Positions 1 to 5,576 of a stretch of DNA of 5,577 bases are shown here, in pieces. The notes below the pieces were generated by a model. It searched no databases, was not told the DNA's origin, and saw only the letters and a list, made by a program, of their open reading frames with translations. Both the position numbers and the translations under genes were made by a program. Numbering within the stretch: position 1 is the first letter of the stretch; every line of letters starts with the position of its first letter. Source of the stretch: Burkholderiaceae bacterium (GTDB lineage Bacteria; Pseudomonadota; Gammaproteobacteria; Burkholderiales; Burkholderiaceae_C). The stretch lies in NCBI GenBank assembly GCA_029864165.1, contig JAOTTZ010000141.1:1-5577 (forward strand). The letters are read 5' to 3'.

Positions 1-71
1 TCCACTTGATCACCTTGCACGACGCCTCGATCATCGCCTTCGCCCTGTCGTCAAAACCTGCGGTCAGCTTA

Positions 72-263
72 TCAGAGCTCGCTTATTGCGACAGAACCTT
101 CGAAAAGACCTTCGCCAAACACCCTGGTGCGGGGCCATTCAAGGTTGGGTCCGAGAGTAACCATGCGGCGGGTCAGCACGACGAACCGCGCAGCGAGCGT
201 GTCAGGCAGTTCGAGTATTTACTACTGCACGTCCTCGCTGTAGTAGTTGATCGTGGAATTCAC
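72..263 (-). pseudogene. Gp49/HigB-like toxin relic (RelE superfamily), internal stops and C-terminal loss
   Basis: On the minus strand, reading from a GTG at 263, the frame gives VNSTINYYSEDVQ, then two adjacent stops (TAG 224-222, TAA 221-219), then in the same frame ILELPDTLAARF, VVLTRRMVTLGPNLEWPRT and RVFGEGLFE. This order matches the N-terminal half of phage-derived Gp49-like/HigB toxins: a YY-x3-V start, an ILxLP helix, an LGPNLxxPxTR segment and a GLFELR strand (family pattern from memory). After GLFE at about position 99 the similarity ends, and the frame closes at TGA 74-72 followed at once by TAA. The strand that normally follows and the basic C-terminal helix, about 40-50 residues, are missing. 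Intact members are mRNA interferases of type II toxin-antitoxin pairs; no antitoxin gene is visible. The GTG directly follows an in-frame TGA, so the original start is uncertain. With paired stops and a lost C-terminus this is very probably inactive. Family assignment is by eye. Confidence 0.7.
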
Positions 264-292
264 TCAGGCGCCCGTCGATGGCGTGATTCGGC

Positions 293-1261
293 TTAGTCCT
301 TCGGCGTCATCCCCTTTAGAAACTTGAACATGTCGCTGTCAGTGGACAGGATCAACGTCGTGTTGTCCGCAATGATGGACTTGTAGGCTTGCATGGTGCG
401 CGTGAATTCGTAGAACTCGACCGCCTCGCGGCTCTGGTTGTAAGCCTTGGCATAGATCTCAGTGGCTTTCGCGTCTGCGACGCCGCGGATCTCCTCGACC
501 TGTCGGTACGCTTCAGACTGGATCTTGTTCAGCTCACGCACGCGATTGCCGCGGATTCTGGCAGCCTCACCGTTGCCTTCTGACAGGAAGCGTTCCGCGA
601 TCTGACGCCGTTCGCTGATCATACGGTCGTAGATCTTCGGCCGCACGCTTTCGTTGTAGTTGATACGCTTGAACCGTATGTCGAGCAACTCGATGCCAAA
701 CACGCGCACCTTCTCAGCAGCCGCAGCAAAAATCTCCTGCTCGACGAGCTGTCGCCCTTTCTGAATAGGAACCAGCGCCCCCATATCTAGCTTGCGTTCC
801 GCGTCGGTGAGCAGAGTATCGCGCAGCGGCTCGCGATCCTTTGTCGTGCGAATAATTTCGATCAACTCGTGTTTGGCGACCGCGTTACGGGTTTCGCTGC
901 CGAGGATGTCATCCAGGCGCGATTGCGCACTGCGTTCGTCGCGCAGGCGCAAAAAGTACTGGAGTGGTTCGATGATGCGCCAGCGCGCGAACAGGTCGAC
1001 CGATATATAGAGCTTGTCCTTGGTCGGCATGTCGGACGGATTGCCATCCCACTCGAGCACTCGCTTATCGATCGGGTTGAGTTCCTGGATGAAGGGCACC
1101 TTGATCTTCAGACCCGCAGTCGTCACCGGCACACCGACCGGCTTACCGAACTGGGTGATGATCATCTGCTCAACTTCGCTCACCGTATAGATCGAGTTAC
1201 CTAGCACTAAGATGCCAATCACCAGCACAACCAGCGCTGCCACGGGCGTGAGCTTGTTCAT
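293..1261 (-). CDS. hflC: HflC, band-7/SPFH protein of the FtsH-associated HflKC complex
   Basis: This 322-residue protein is the usual HflC size (E. coli about 334). It has a short cytoplasmic N-terminus and one membrane segment at about residues 6-24, then a periplasmic SPFH/band-7 domain starting YTVSEVEQMIITQFGKP and running to about residue 200. A charged, Ala/Glu-rich helical coiled-coil region follows (about 205-280). The C-terminal block FYEFTRTMQAYKS...STDSDMFKFLKG corresponds to the typical HflC ending FYxFxRSLxAY...SPDSDFFRYxK. HflC and HflK form a large membrane cage around the FtsH AAA protease and modulate its degradation of membrane proteins. The ATG overlaps the hflK stop as ATGA, and GGAGAAAAGCC immediately upstream supplies a Shine-Dalgarno, so translation is probably coupled. 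The stretch WDGNPSDMPTKDKLYISVDL looks unlike enterobacterial HflC and suggests a divergent branch; that is inference. No clear terminator is seen after the TAA at 295-293. Confidence 0.93.
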   Translation of the reverse strand: MNKLTPVAALVVLVIGILVLGNSIYTVSEVEQMIITQFGKPVGVPVTTAGLKIKVPFIQELNPIDKRVLEWDGNPSDMPTKDKLYISVDLFARWRIIEPLQYFLRLRDERSAQSRLDDILGSETRNAVAKHELIEIIRTTKDREPLRDTLLTDAERKLDMGALVPIQKGRQLVEQEIFAAAAEKVRVFGIELLDIRFKRINYNESVRPKIYDRMISERRQIAERFLSEGNGEAARIRGNRVRELNKIQSEAYRQVEEIRGVADAKATEIYAKAYNQSREAVEFYEFTRTMQAYKSIIADNTTLILSTDSDMFKFLKGMTPKD

Positions 1262-2292
1262 GGCTTTTCTCCTTTTTGTGCGTCGAGATTGAGCAGCGGC
1301 AAAATGCCGCGCATCTGATCATCGACGACGATCTTCGAGCGTATGCCGGGCAAGACATCTTGCAGGGTCTCGAGATAGATGCGCCGGCGCGTGACCTCCG
1401 GGGCCTTGCGGTATTGCGCCAACAGCGCGCTGAAGCGGGCGACGTCGCCTTCTGCTTCGTTGATGCGCTTGAGGCGATAGCCATCGGCCTCGCGGATGCG
1501 TTGATCCTTTTCACCTTCAGCCAGCGGAATCACCTTGTTGTAATCGCGCCGCGCCTCGTTGATCAGCTTCTCCTTCTCCTGCTGAGCCTGGTTGACCTCA
1601 TTGAACGACTCCTGCACCGGTTCGGGCGGGTTGATGTTCTTCAGCTGCACCTGATCGATGCTGATGCCCATTGCATACTTCGTCGACAGCGCCTGCATCT
1701 TGGTCAGCGCGTCGACTTCGATTTCCTGCCGGCCGATAGTGATCACCTCGTCCACGGTACGATCACCGACAACCTCGCGCATCACCGATTCGGAAACATA
1801 GCGTAGCGTTTCACTCGGCTCGCGAACCTCGAAAAGGTACTTCGTCGGGTCTGAAATACGGTACTGAACCACCCATTCCACCAACGCGGCGTTTAAATCA
1901 CCGGTCACCATTTCCGTTTCCCGCCTGCCATCGCGGGGACTTTGGCTGGGGTCAGTAGCGCCCGGTGTCGAGAAGCCGAATTCCTGCTTCAGCTGCCGTT
2001 TGACTGGGACGATCGTCGCCGCATCGATGCCCAACGGCAACATGAAATGCAGGCCGGGAGGAACTTCCTTCAGATACTTACCGAAACGCTGAACCACTGC
2101 GACAGAATCGCTCGGCACCGTGTAATAGGCCGTCCACGCACCCAGAATTATGAGTGCGATAACGGCAAATCCGATAAATCCACGCGGGCCGCCTGAGCGC
2201 ATAGCCCGCCGAAACTTCAGCATTTGCCTTCGTACCAGAGCCTCAAGATCGGGCGGAAAAGGCACTGGGCCGTTACTGTTCGGAGGTGTCAT
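1258..2292 (-). CDS. hflK: HflK, band-7/SPFH protein of the FtsH-associated HflKC complex
   Basis: This is a 344-residue protein. It has a short Pro-rich cytoplasmic N-terminus (1-38), one membrane segment at about 39-58 (GFIGFAVIALIILGAW), then an SPFH domain beginning YTVPSDSVAVVQRFGKY (about 57-225). The motif INPPEPVQESFNEVNQAQQEK (220-240) and a long Glu/Arg/Ala-rich coiled coil (about 235-290) follow, ending in GDVARFSALLAQYRKAPEVT and RRRIYLETLQDVL. These are the hallmark HflK segments and distinguish it from HflC. It is shorter than E. coli HflK (about 419) because the Gly-rich N-terminal tail and part of the C-terminal tail are missing. The start is supported by AAGGA seven bases before the ATG. 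It is the first gene of a two-gene operon with hflC (4-bp overlap). The product should partner HflC in a periplasm-facing cage that regulates FtsH. In many proteobacteria hflKC follows hfq-hflX; here the upstream 330 bp is non-coding, so it has its own promoter or is a second, stand-alone copy (inference). Confidence 0.93.
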   Translation of the reverse strand: MTPPNSNGPVPFPPDLEALVRRQMLKFRRAMRSGGPRGFIGFAVIALIILGAWTAYYTVPSDSVAVVQRFGKYLKEVPPGLHFMLPLGIDAATIVPVKRQLKQEFGFSTPGATDPSQSPRDGRRETEMVTGDLNAALVEWVVQYRISDPTKYLFEVREPSETLRYVSESVMREVVGDRTVDEVITIGRQEIEVDALTKMQALSTKYAMGISIDQVQLKNINPPEPVQESFNEVNQAQQEKEKLINEARRDYNKVIPLAEGEKDQRIREADGYRLKRINEAEGDVARFSALLAQYRKAPEVTRRRIYLETLQDVLPGIRSKIVVDDQMRGILPLLNLDAQKGEKP

Positions 2293-2622
2293 AAGAGTAT
2301 CCTTGGTTGTGCAGGCGCAGCCACGCCCAGTGCATTTGTATTACGCAAACTCGCCCCTGCCTCTGAATTTCTGTATCCGATAACCGAACCGCGTCTGCAA
2401 CAGCCCAGTTCTACAGCCAGGCTTACTGATCCGCAAATCGACTTCCGGTTTCACTTGCCTTCACGCCGTTACTGCAACAGAACCGTTCCAGGTCTGCTCG
2501 CAGTCCAGCCCCTTGTCGCTTAATTTCGAACGAAGCTTCGTCCGATACGATGCGGCTGCGCCTCGTCTAGGCGAACGAGGAAGCGCAGCCCCTTTGAACT
2601 ACCAACAGTATGAGCGGACCAA
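2293..2622. other. Non-coding gap between hflK and the cupredoxin relic
   Basis: About 330 bp lie between two genes that point away from each other, so promoters for both should be here. I see no convincing coding frame; the frames that are open give low-complexity or antisense-like translations. No strong sigma-70 pair stands out upstream of hflK. The right-hand third contains a 12-bp perfect palindrome (2530-2541) and a bulged stem-loop (2554-2590), listed separately. The heptamer CGAACGA occurs twice, at 2527-2533 and 2572-2578. Confidence 0.5.
2554..2590. repeat. Bulged stem-loop / nested inverted repeat
   Basis: Bases 2554-2560 (GGCTGCG) pair with 2584-2590 (CGCAGCC), and 2561-2566 (CCTCGT) pair with 2575-2580 (ACGAGG). 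This leaves an 8-nt loop (2567-2574) and a 3-nt bulge (2581-2583), giving 13 base pairs in total. A short perfect palindrome, ACGAAGCTTCGT, lies just before it at 2530-2541. On the plus strand the stem is followed only by CCTTTG, a poor U-tract, so a rho-independent terminator is doubtful. It could be a REP-like remnant or a structured leader of the gene starting at 2623. Confidence 0.5.
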
Positions 2623-3003
2623 ATGACTAAGCCGCAAATATTTTGTCAGTACCTTTGTGTGGCAACGATTGCCGCGTTGGACTTGTCGACTAGCGCCGGT
2701 GCTGCGATCCCAGCGCCAGTGTTTGTCGAAGTGACGGTTGATGCGGGGTCGTCCCCAAACGATGATTGCACGGAAGTCGAGTACGGATGCTTTCATCCTG
2801 GTCATGTCATTGTGGCCCAGGATGGCCCGGTAAAGTTTACAAATACCGAGAACGGTCTCCACACCTTCACGAGTGGCCTTTTTCGGACGACGATGTTGGG
2901 CGTGTTTTTTTTCACCAGCCTGTTGCAAAACGGGCAATTCTACAAGGCCCGGTTCGACGAAGTTGTATGGATCCGCAACTCTCAGCACATCACCTACTTC
3001 TGA
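2623..3003 (+). pseudogene. Exported plastocyanin-like (cupredoxin) protein, truncated at the copper-binding loop
   Basis: The frame encodes 126 residues from an ATG at 2623, with only a weak Shine-Dalgarno (GAGCGGA). The N-terminus looks like a Sec signal peptide: Lys3, a hydrophobic stretch at about 10-20, and an Ala-rich cleavage region near SAGAA (24-28). The mature part follows the small plastocyanin pattern: an early strand FVEVTVDAGS, a Cys pair (DDCTEVEYGC), HVIVAQDGPVKFTNTENG, then LHTFTSG with the first type-1 copper His, then SLLQNGQFYKARFDE and a final ITYF. In functional homologues YF is followed by C-x2-H-x4-M, which supplies the other three ligands. Here YF is followed directly by TGA. 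Reading past it with one added base gives CMALAARAG, which lines up with the family's CMVHPWMVG but lacks the His and Met. About five extra residues also sit before ITYF. Copper binding is therefore unlikely. It is probably a decayed gene, though a short secreted protein cannot be excluded. Confidence 0.6.
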
Positions 3004-3091
3004 TGGCTCTTGCGGCGCGGGCTGGCGCGCAACCCCTGCCGCTCTCCGGCGTAGCAACAACTAGGACCCGTTTGACAGAGGGGGCTAACGG

Positions 3092-3125
3092 GTGACCTTG
3101 CGCTTTTGTGTGACCCTGCGCCTTT
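3092..3125. repeat. Short direct repeat (16 bp, two copies)
   Basis: GTGACCTTGCGCTTTT (3092-3107) is followed two bases later by GTGACCCTGCGCCTTT (3110-3125), differing at two positions. The repeat lies in the non-coding gap between the cupredoxin relic and the palindromic element. No function is evident; it may be chance or a slippage duplication. Confidence 0.4.
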
Positions 3126-3151
3126 ATCGTGTTTCGTAGTGCCGTGCGCAC

Positions 3152-3155
3152 TTAG
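3152..3155. repeat. Left target-site duplication (TTAG) of the MITE
   Basis: TTAG immediately precedes the GGCAACGCTG end of the palindromic element and is repeated immediately after its other end at 3317-3320. Four bases can match by chance, but both copies abut the inverted-repeat termini exactly. Confidence 0.6.
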
Positions 3156-3316
3156 GGCAACGCTGAAAAAGTCCCTTGCGGATCGTGCATCCTTGTTTTG
3201 GGCGGTCTGCGGCGTTGCAAATCCTCGCCATAGCCCAAGCTATGACTGCGGTTTGCGCCTTGCAGCCCATCCCAAACCAAGGCGCGCGCCCTCGCAGGGA
3301 CTTATTCAGCGTCGCC
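3156..3316. mobile_element. 161-bp palindromic MITE with TTAG target duplication (IS5-group-like)
   Basis: The whole element is one imperfect inverted repeat. Its left end, GGCAACGCTGAAAAAGTCCC, matches the reverse complement of its right end, GGCGACGCTGAATAAGTCCC, at 18 of 20 bases. Matching continues inward in blocks, for example CCTTGTTTTGGG against CCTTGGTTTGGG. The centre is a perfect hairpin, CATAGC-CCAA-GCTATG (3229-3244), at the exact midpoint. The element is flanked by TTAG at 3152-3155 and TTAG at 3317-3320, which fits the YTAR 4-bp target duplication known for the IS5 group. It has no transposase gene; a frame across it is just the translated palindrome. As a transcript it would fold into a long hairpin. 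Lying between the cupredoxin relic and the end of the DUF799 gene, it could act as a bidirectional terminator or RNA-stability element (inference). Naming the parent IS would need a database search. Confidence 0.75.
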
Positions 3317-3320
3317 TTAG
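3317..3320. repeat. Right target-site duplication (TTAG) of the MITE
   Basis: TTAG directly follows the CAGCGTCGCC terminus and mirrors the copy at 3152-3155. It lies 10 bp beyond the stop codon of the DUF799 gene, so the insertion just missed that coding region. Confidence 0.6.
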
Positions 3321-3330
3321 CGCTTAGTGA

Positions 3331-4050
3331 TCAATCCTTCTGGTAGTTTGGCGACCTCGGTCCGTACAGAATGCCGTTCTTGATCGGTGCGCCTAGCAAC
3401 CGCTGGTTTGCGATGCCTGCGTACTTGTAGCTCGCGTCCGTCACAGTGTTGACAATCTGGTTGACCACGGCCTTGACCAGCATACCGACGATGCCATCGT
3501 TGTTCGAGTTGCCCTCGGTGGAGCTTGCCGTTGCGCTCCCGGCCCATATCTGCTGGCCATTGCGGAGGTCAACAATTCTTGCCTCTACTGTCACCCGCGT
3601 GTCGCTGCCGAACACCAGGTACTGCGTGCCATATTCCTTGACGCGAATGTAGACGGCAGCATCCGCACCGAAGATCTCGCGTAACTTGGTCGTCGCGAGC
3701 TGGTGAATATCGGTTGGGGTGGTCATGCCGTTTTGCTTGAAAGTTTCTTCCGCGAGGCTTACGGGCAAGACGTAATAGCCAGCCTCTGCAAGAGGCAAGG
3801 TCGCCGTTGCCATTACGCCCGGCGTCGCCTTGATGTCGGGTGAGTCGTTTACAGGCGGAAGGATTAGCATCGACGTTGGGCTGCTGCTCTTAAAAGCCAT
3901 GTAATCGATGTTCTGGGGCGTTGCGCACGCGCCAAGAAAAACAGTTGTTATGGCAACCAACGTAGCCATGCGGACCAACCGCTCAACGTTCTGCGGCTGA
4001 TGCGTCTCGGACGAACAAGCATTTTTTTTCACGCTTAACTGCCGGGTCAT
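3331..4050 (-). CDS. DUF799 / GNA1162-family putative lipoprotein
   Basis: This is a 239-residue protein. A long polar N-terminus is followed by a hydrophobic segment (about 29-39, ATLVAITTVFL) and a lipobox LGAC with the predicted lipidated Cys42. The mature domain has the family's typical blocks: SMLILPPVNDSPDIKAT (about 60-76), GYYVLPVSLAEETFKQNG, LREIFGADAAVYIRVKEYG (about 123-141), and TVEARIVDLRNGQQIWAG. These recall GNA1162 of Neisseria and DUF799 proteins (from memory). It is the last gene of the lipoprotein operon. Its ATG overlaps the DUF4810 stop (ATGA, 4050-4047), with AAAGGCG a little upstream, which supports this start. The unusually long signal-peptide n-region leaves Met28 (3969) as a possible alternative start, though it has no good Shine-Dalgarno. 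A run of eight A (positions 4029-4022) covers codons 8-10 and could allow slippage. The role is unknown; probably an envelope component working with the CsgG-like protein. Confidence 0.87.
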   Translation of the reverse strand: MTRQLSVKKNACSSETHQPQNVERLVRMATLVAITTVFLGACATPQNIDYMAFKSSSPTSMLILPPVNDSPDIKATPGVMATATLPLAEAGYYVLPVSLAEETFKQNGMTTPTDIHQLATTKLREIFGADAAVYIRVKEYGTQYLVFGSDTRVTVEARIVDLRNGQQIWAGSATASSTEGNSNNDGIVGMLVKAVVNQIVNTVTDASYKYAGIANQRLLGAPIKNGILYGPRSPNYQKD

Positions 4051-4418
4051 GATTGTTCGCCTTTCATGCGCTTGAGCAAGAACTCCATGTACTGTGACGA
4101 CTCGGGAAACGAAGCCTTCTCCGCCTCGAATGCTCTTCGAGCATCTTCGTTTTGCCCCAGTTTCAGATGAAGTAGGCCGACATGAGCGCGAAAACCTGGC
4201 GGAAGAGCAGCGTCGCCGGCGCGCGCCTTTTCCGCCAGGGTCTGCAATGTGGTGAGCTGCTCCGCAGGCGTTGTTCCATCGCCCACCATGTACTCATAGA
4301 CTTGCCTCTGATAACCCTCCCATTGGTACAACGGTGCGGGCTTGTTAGCGCAGCCCGAAATCGCCAGCCCGAGCAACGCTGCGACGAATCCCAGCCTTAC
4401 TCGGGCGAGACCCATCAT
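4047..4418 (-). CDS. DUF4810-family small lipoprotein
   Basis: The protein is 123 residues from the chosen ATG at 4418. The start is set by the overlap ATGATG with the csgG-like stop TGA (4417-4415) and by AAGGGG seven bases upstream; a longer frame begins at 4448 but lacks these signals and overlaps its neighbour by 34 bp. The signal sequence MMGLARVRLGFVAALLG leads to the lipobox ISGC, with Cys23 predicted to be lipidated. The mature part has LYQWEGYQRQVYEYM near the N-terminus, then a TPR-like helical pair ending HVGLLHLKLGQNEDARRAFE and AEKASFPESSQYMEFLL. This is the DUF4810 pattern (from memory). It is coupled to both neighbours by 4-bp overlaps. A periplasm-facing helical lipoprotein acting as an adaptor for the CsgG-like partner is plausible but unproven. 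Confidence 0.87.
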   Translation of the reverse strand: MMGLARVRLGFVAALLGLAISGCANKPAPLYQWEGYQRQVYEYMVGDGTTPAEQLTTLQTLAEKARAGDAALPPGFRAHVGLLHLKLGQNEDARRAFEAEKASFPESSQYMEFLLKRMKGEQS

Positions 4419-5110
4419 TGGTTGGCCCCTTGGGGAGAAACGGCCCACTGACCGCTATCGAGACTGGTCACCAGTTGGTTAACCGCTTCACGCATCGCGA
4501 GGTCCAAGACCTTGCCATTGAGGGTTGCGTCGTAGCTCGCCGTGCCACCGAAGCCGATTACCTCTCGGTGTGAGAGTTCGTATTCGCCTGCGCCACCGAC
4601 CGAGTACACGACTTCGGACGTGAGGCTGTTGACGATGTTGAGTGTGATTTTCGCGTAGGCCACTTGCGTCTTGCCACGGCCGAGCAGCCCGAACAGTTGG
4701 CGATCACCGACTTCCTTGCGACCAAATTCGGAGATGTCCCCTGTCACGACGAAGTCAGCACCTTTAATGGTCTGCGCCTTCGCATTGAACTGGGCCTCCT
4801 GTTTGGTCTCCGACAGGTTCTCCCGGTCCAGAACGTTGAAGCGCTGGGACTGCTGAAGATGCGCAATCAGCGTCGTCTTAGCTTGCGACCCGAGCCGGTC
4901 AACGCCATCCGAAAAGATACCTCGCCCGAAGCTTGAGCGGTTGTCGAACTTGCCGACAGAAACCTTTACGCGAGTTCCGCTGTACGGGGCGGCGGCGGAT
5001 TCCACCTTTGCCACTGCCACGCTACGAGAACTTTCTGTTGCGCAGCCACCGAGGGCGGCGAGCGCCAGACAGACTCCGGCAGCCAATGCTTGCATGTACT
5101 TGGATTGCAT
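4415..5110 (-). CDS. CsgG-family outer-membrane lipoprotein (not curli-linked)
   Basis: The protein is 231 residues from the ATG at 5110. That start has GGAGA six bases upstream; an upstream in-frame ATG at 5239 only adds translated tandem repeats (TPCGV/TPCVV units) and is rejected. The signal peptide has Lys4, a core of about 8-20, and the lipobox LGGC with Cys23. The mature domain shows the CsgG-family layout: RVKVSVGKFDNRSSFGRG (about 47-64), LIAHLQQSQRFNVLDREN (81-98), KGADFVVTGDISEFG (116-130), AKITLNIVNSLTSEVVYSVG (153-172), and a C-terminal helix NGKVLDLAMREAVNQLV. Curli CsgG (277 residues) forms a nonameric secretion channel; this shorter relative lacks any csgA/B/E/F neighbours. It is the first gene of a three-lipoprotein operon, the CsgG-DUF4810-DUF799 arrangement I recall from other proteobacteria. 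Pore formation is possible but the substrate is unknown. Confidence 0.9.
   Translation of the reverse strand: MQSKYMQALAAGVCLALAALGGCATESSRSVAVAKVESAAAPYSGTRVKVSVGKFDNRSSFGRGIFSDGVDRLGSQAKTTLIAHLQQSQRFNVLDRENLSETKQEAQFNAKAQTIKGADFVVTGDISEFGRKEVGDRQLFGLLGRGKTQVAYAKITLNIVNSLTSEVVYSVGGAGEYELSHREVIGFGGTASYDATLNGKVLDLAMREAVNQLVTSLDSGQWAVSPQGANQ
4426..4431 (-). promoter_or_regulatory. Ribosome binding site fixing the DUF4810 start
   Basis: AAGGGG on the minus strand lies seven bases before the ATG at 4418, inside the last codons of the csgG-like gene. It favours 4418 over the longer in-frame ATG at 4448. Confidence 0.6.
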
Positions 5111-5116
5111 GGGATT

Positions 5117-5121
5117 TCTCC
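5117..5121 (-). promoter_or_regulatory. Ribosome binding site fixing the CsgG-family start
   Basis: GGAGA on the minus strand, six bases from the ATG at 5110. This, with the lipoprotein signal peptide starting right after, decides against the upstream in-frame ATG at 5239. Confidence 0.7.
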
Positions 5122-5148
5122 GTGAGGTTATCGACAGCGAACTGCCCC

Positions 5149-5154
5149 ATTCTA
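5149..5154 (-). promoter_or_regulatory. Possible -10 box for the lipoprotein operon
   Basis: TAGAAT on the minus strand matches the sigma-70 -10 consensus at five of six bases and would give a 5' leader of about 30 bases. No good -35 hexamer is found at 16-18 bp spacing; that position falls at the edge of the 15-bp repeat array, suggesting an activator-dependent promoter or a chance match. Confidence 0.35.
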
Positions 5155-5165
5155 CCGACGCAACA

Positions 5166-5240
5166 ACGCATGAGGTCACAACGCATGGGGTCACAACGCA
5201 TGGGGTTACCCCACATGGGGTTACCCCACATGGGGTCAAG
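5166..5240. repeat. Five tandem 15-bp repeats upstream of the lipoprotein operon
   Basis: The units on the plus strand are ACGCATGAGGTCACA (5166-5180), ACGCATGGGGTCACA, ACGCATGGGGTTACC, CCACATGGGGTTACC, and CCACATGGGGTCAAG (5226-5240). The invariant core is CATGRGGT at every 15 bp. Neighbouring units change stepwise, as expected of tandem duplication followed by drift. The junctions of units 3 to 5 also make short inverted repeats such as GGGGTTACCCC. The array lies 56 bp upstream of the start codon of the CsgG-family gene, overlapping where the -35 region would be. It may bind a regulator or may be a variable-number repeat. Because 15 is a multiple of three, it creates a spurious N-terminal extension of the gene. 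Confidence 0.85.
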
Positions 5241-5360
5241 CCTCAATACTGTTCGTTTAACTGGAATCGGCCCAGCGAACCCTCCATCTGCTGTTCAGCG
5301 GTGGCGGGTCAAGCGACCTAGGCGTGCAATCTATGGGAACTCGAAACAGGCGTCAGGTCT

Positions 5361-5576
5361 TTAATATAAACCCCCACCGACCCGAATCAGCTGACTCACC
5401 CGACCAACGCTCAAGCCCAACTCTGCCGCGATGGCTGTCATCGTCATGCCGCTTTCAGTATGCGCACGGTACAGCGCCTCTTGCCGGGTGGTGCAGGTGT
5501 TCATCCATTGGGTCAGGGTGACCGGGCGGGTGCGCTGTGCGCGGGGTACCGAGCGAGAGCCAAGCGAAGCCGGCGG
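5361..5576 (-). CDS. RAYT / Y1-transposase-like protein, C-terminal part only
   Basis: A minus-strand frame enters from the right edge and ends at TAA (5363-5361), giving 71 residues. It contains VPRAQRTRPVTLTQWM, then EALYRAHTESGMTMTAIA and AELGLSVGRVSQLIR, a helix-turn-helix of the kind found at the C-terminus of REP-associated tyrosine (Y1, HUH-type) transposases. The catalytic HUH and Tyr motifs would lie outside the window, so neither completeness nor activity can be judged. The last residues (VGGGLY) are shorter than I would expect, so the tail may be clipped. The 120 bp between this stop and the repeat array hold no gene. Homology is by eye; another HTH-containing transposase or regulator is possible. 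Confidence 0.6.
   Translation of the reverse strand, partial: PPASLGSRSVPRAQRTRPVTLTQWMNTCTTRQEALYRAHTESGMTMTAIAAELGLSVGRVSQLIRVGGGLY

Noticed and set aside
6..296. Plus-strand open frame of 96 codons
   Set aside because: It is antisense to the Gp49-like relic, whose residues match a known family; this frame shows no recognisable domain and runs into the hflC stop.
1276..1806. Plus-strand open frame of 176 codons
   Set aside because: It lies wholly antisense to the well-supported hflK coding sequence and is a codon-bias shadow.
2293..2400. Sigma-70 promoter for hflK
   Set aside because: Candidate hexamers such as TTGCAG with GATACA match the consensus too poorly to annotate.
2599..3060. 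Minus-strand open frame of 153 codons
   Set aside because: It is antisense to the cupredoxin-like frame, which has a signal peptide and family motifs; this one has neither.
3106..3327. Plus-strand open frame of 73 codons
   Set aside because: Most of it is a translation of the palindromic MITE; there is no domain and no ribosome binding site worth noting.
5111..5239. N-terminal extension of the CsgG-family gene from the ATG at 5239
   Set aside because: The extra 43 residues are mainly translated 15-bp repeats and would bury the lipoprotein signal peptide; the ATG at 5110 has a good Shine-Dalgarno.
5166..5240. CRISPR array
   Set aside because: The units are only 15 bp and directly adjacent with no spacers; no cas genes are present.
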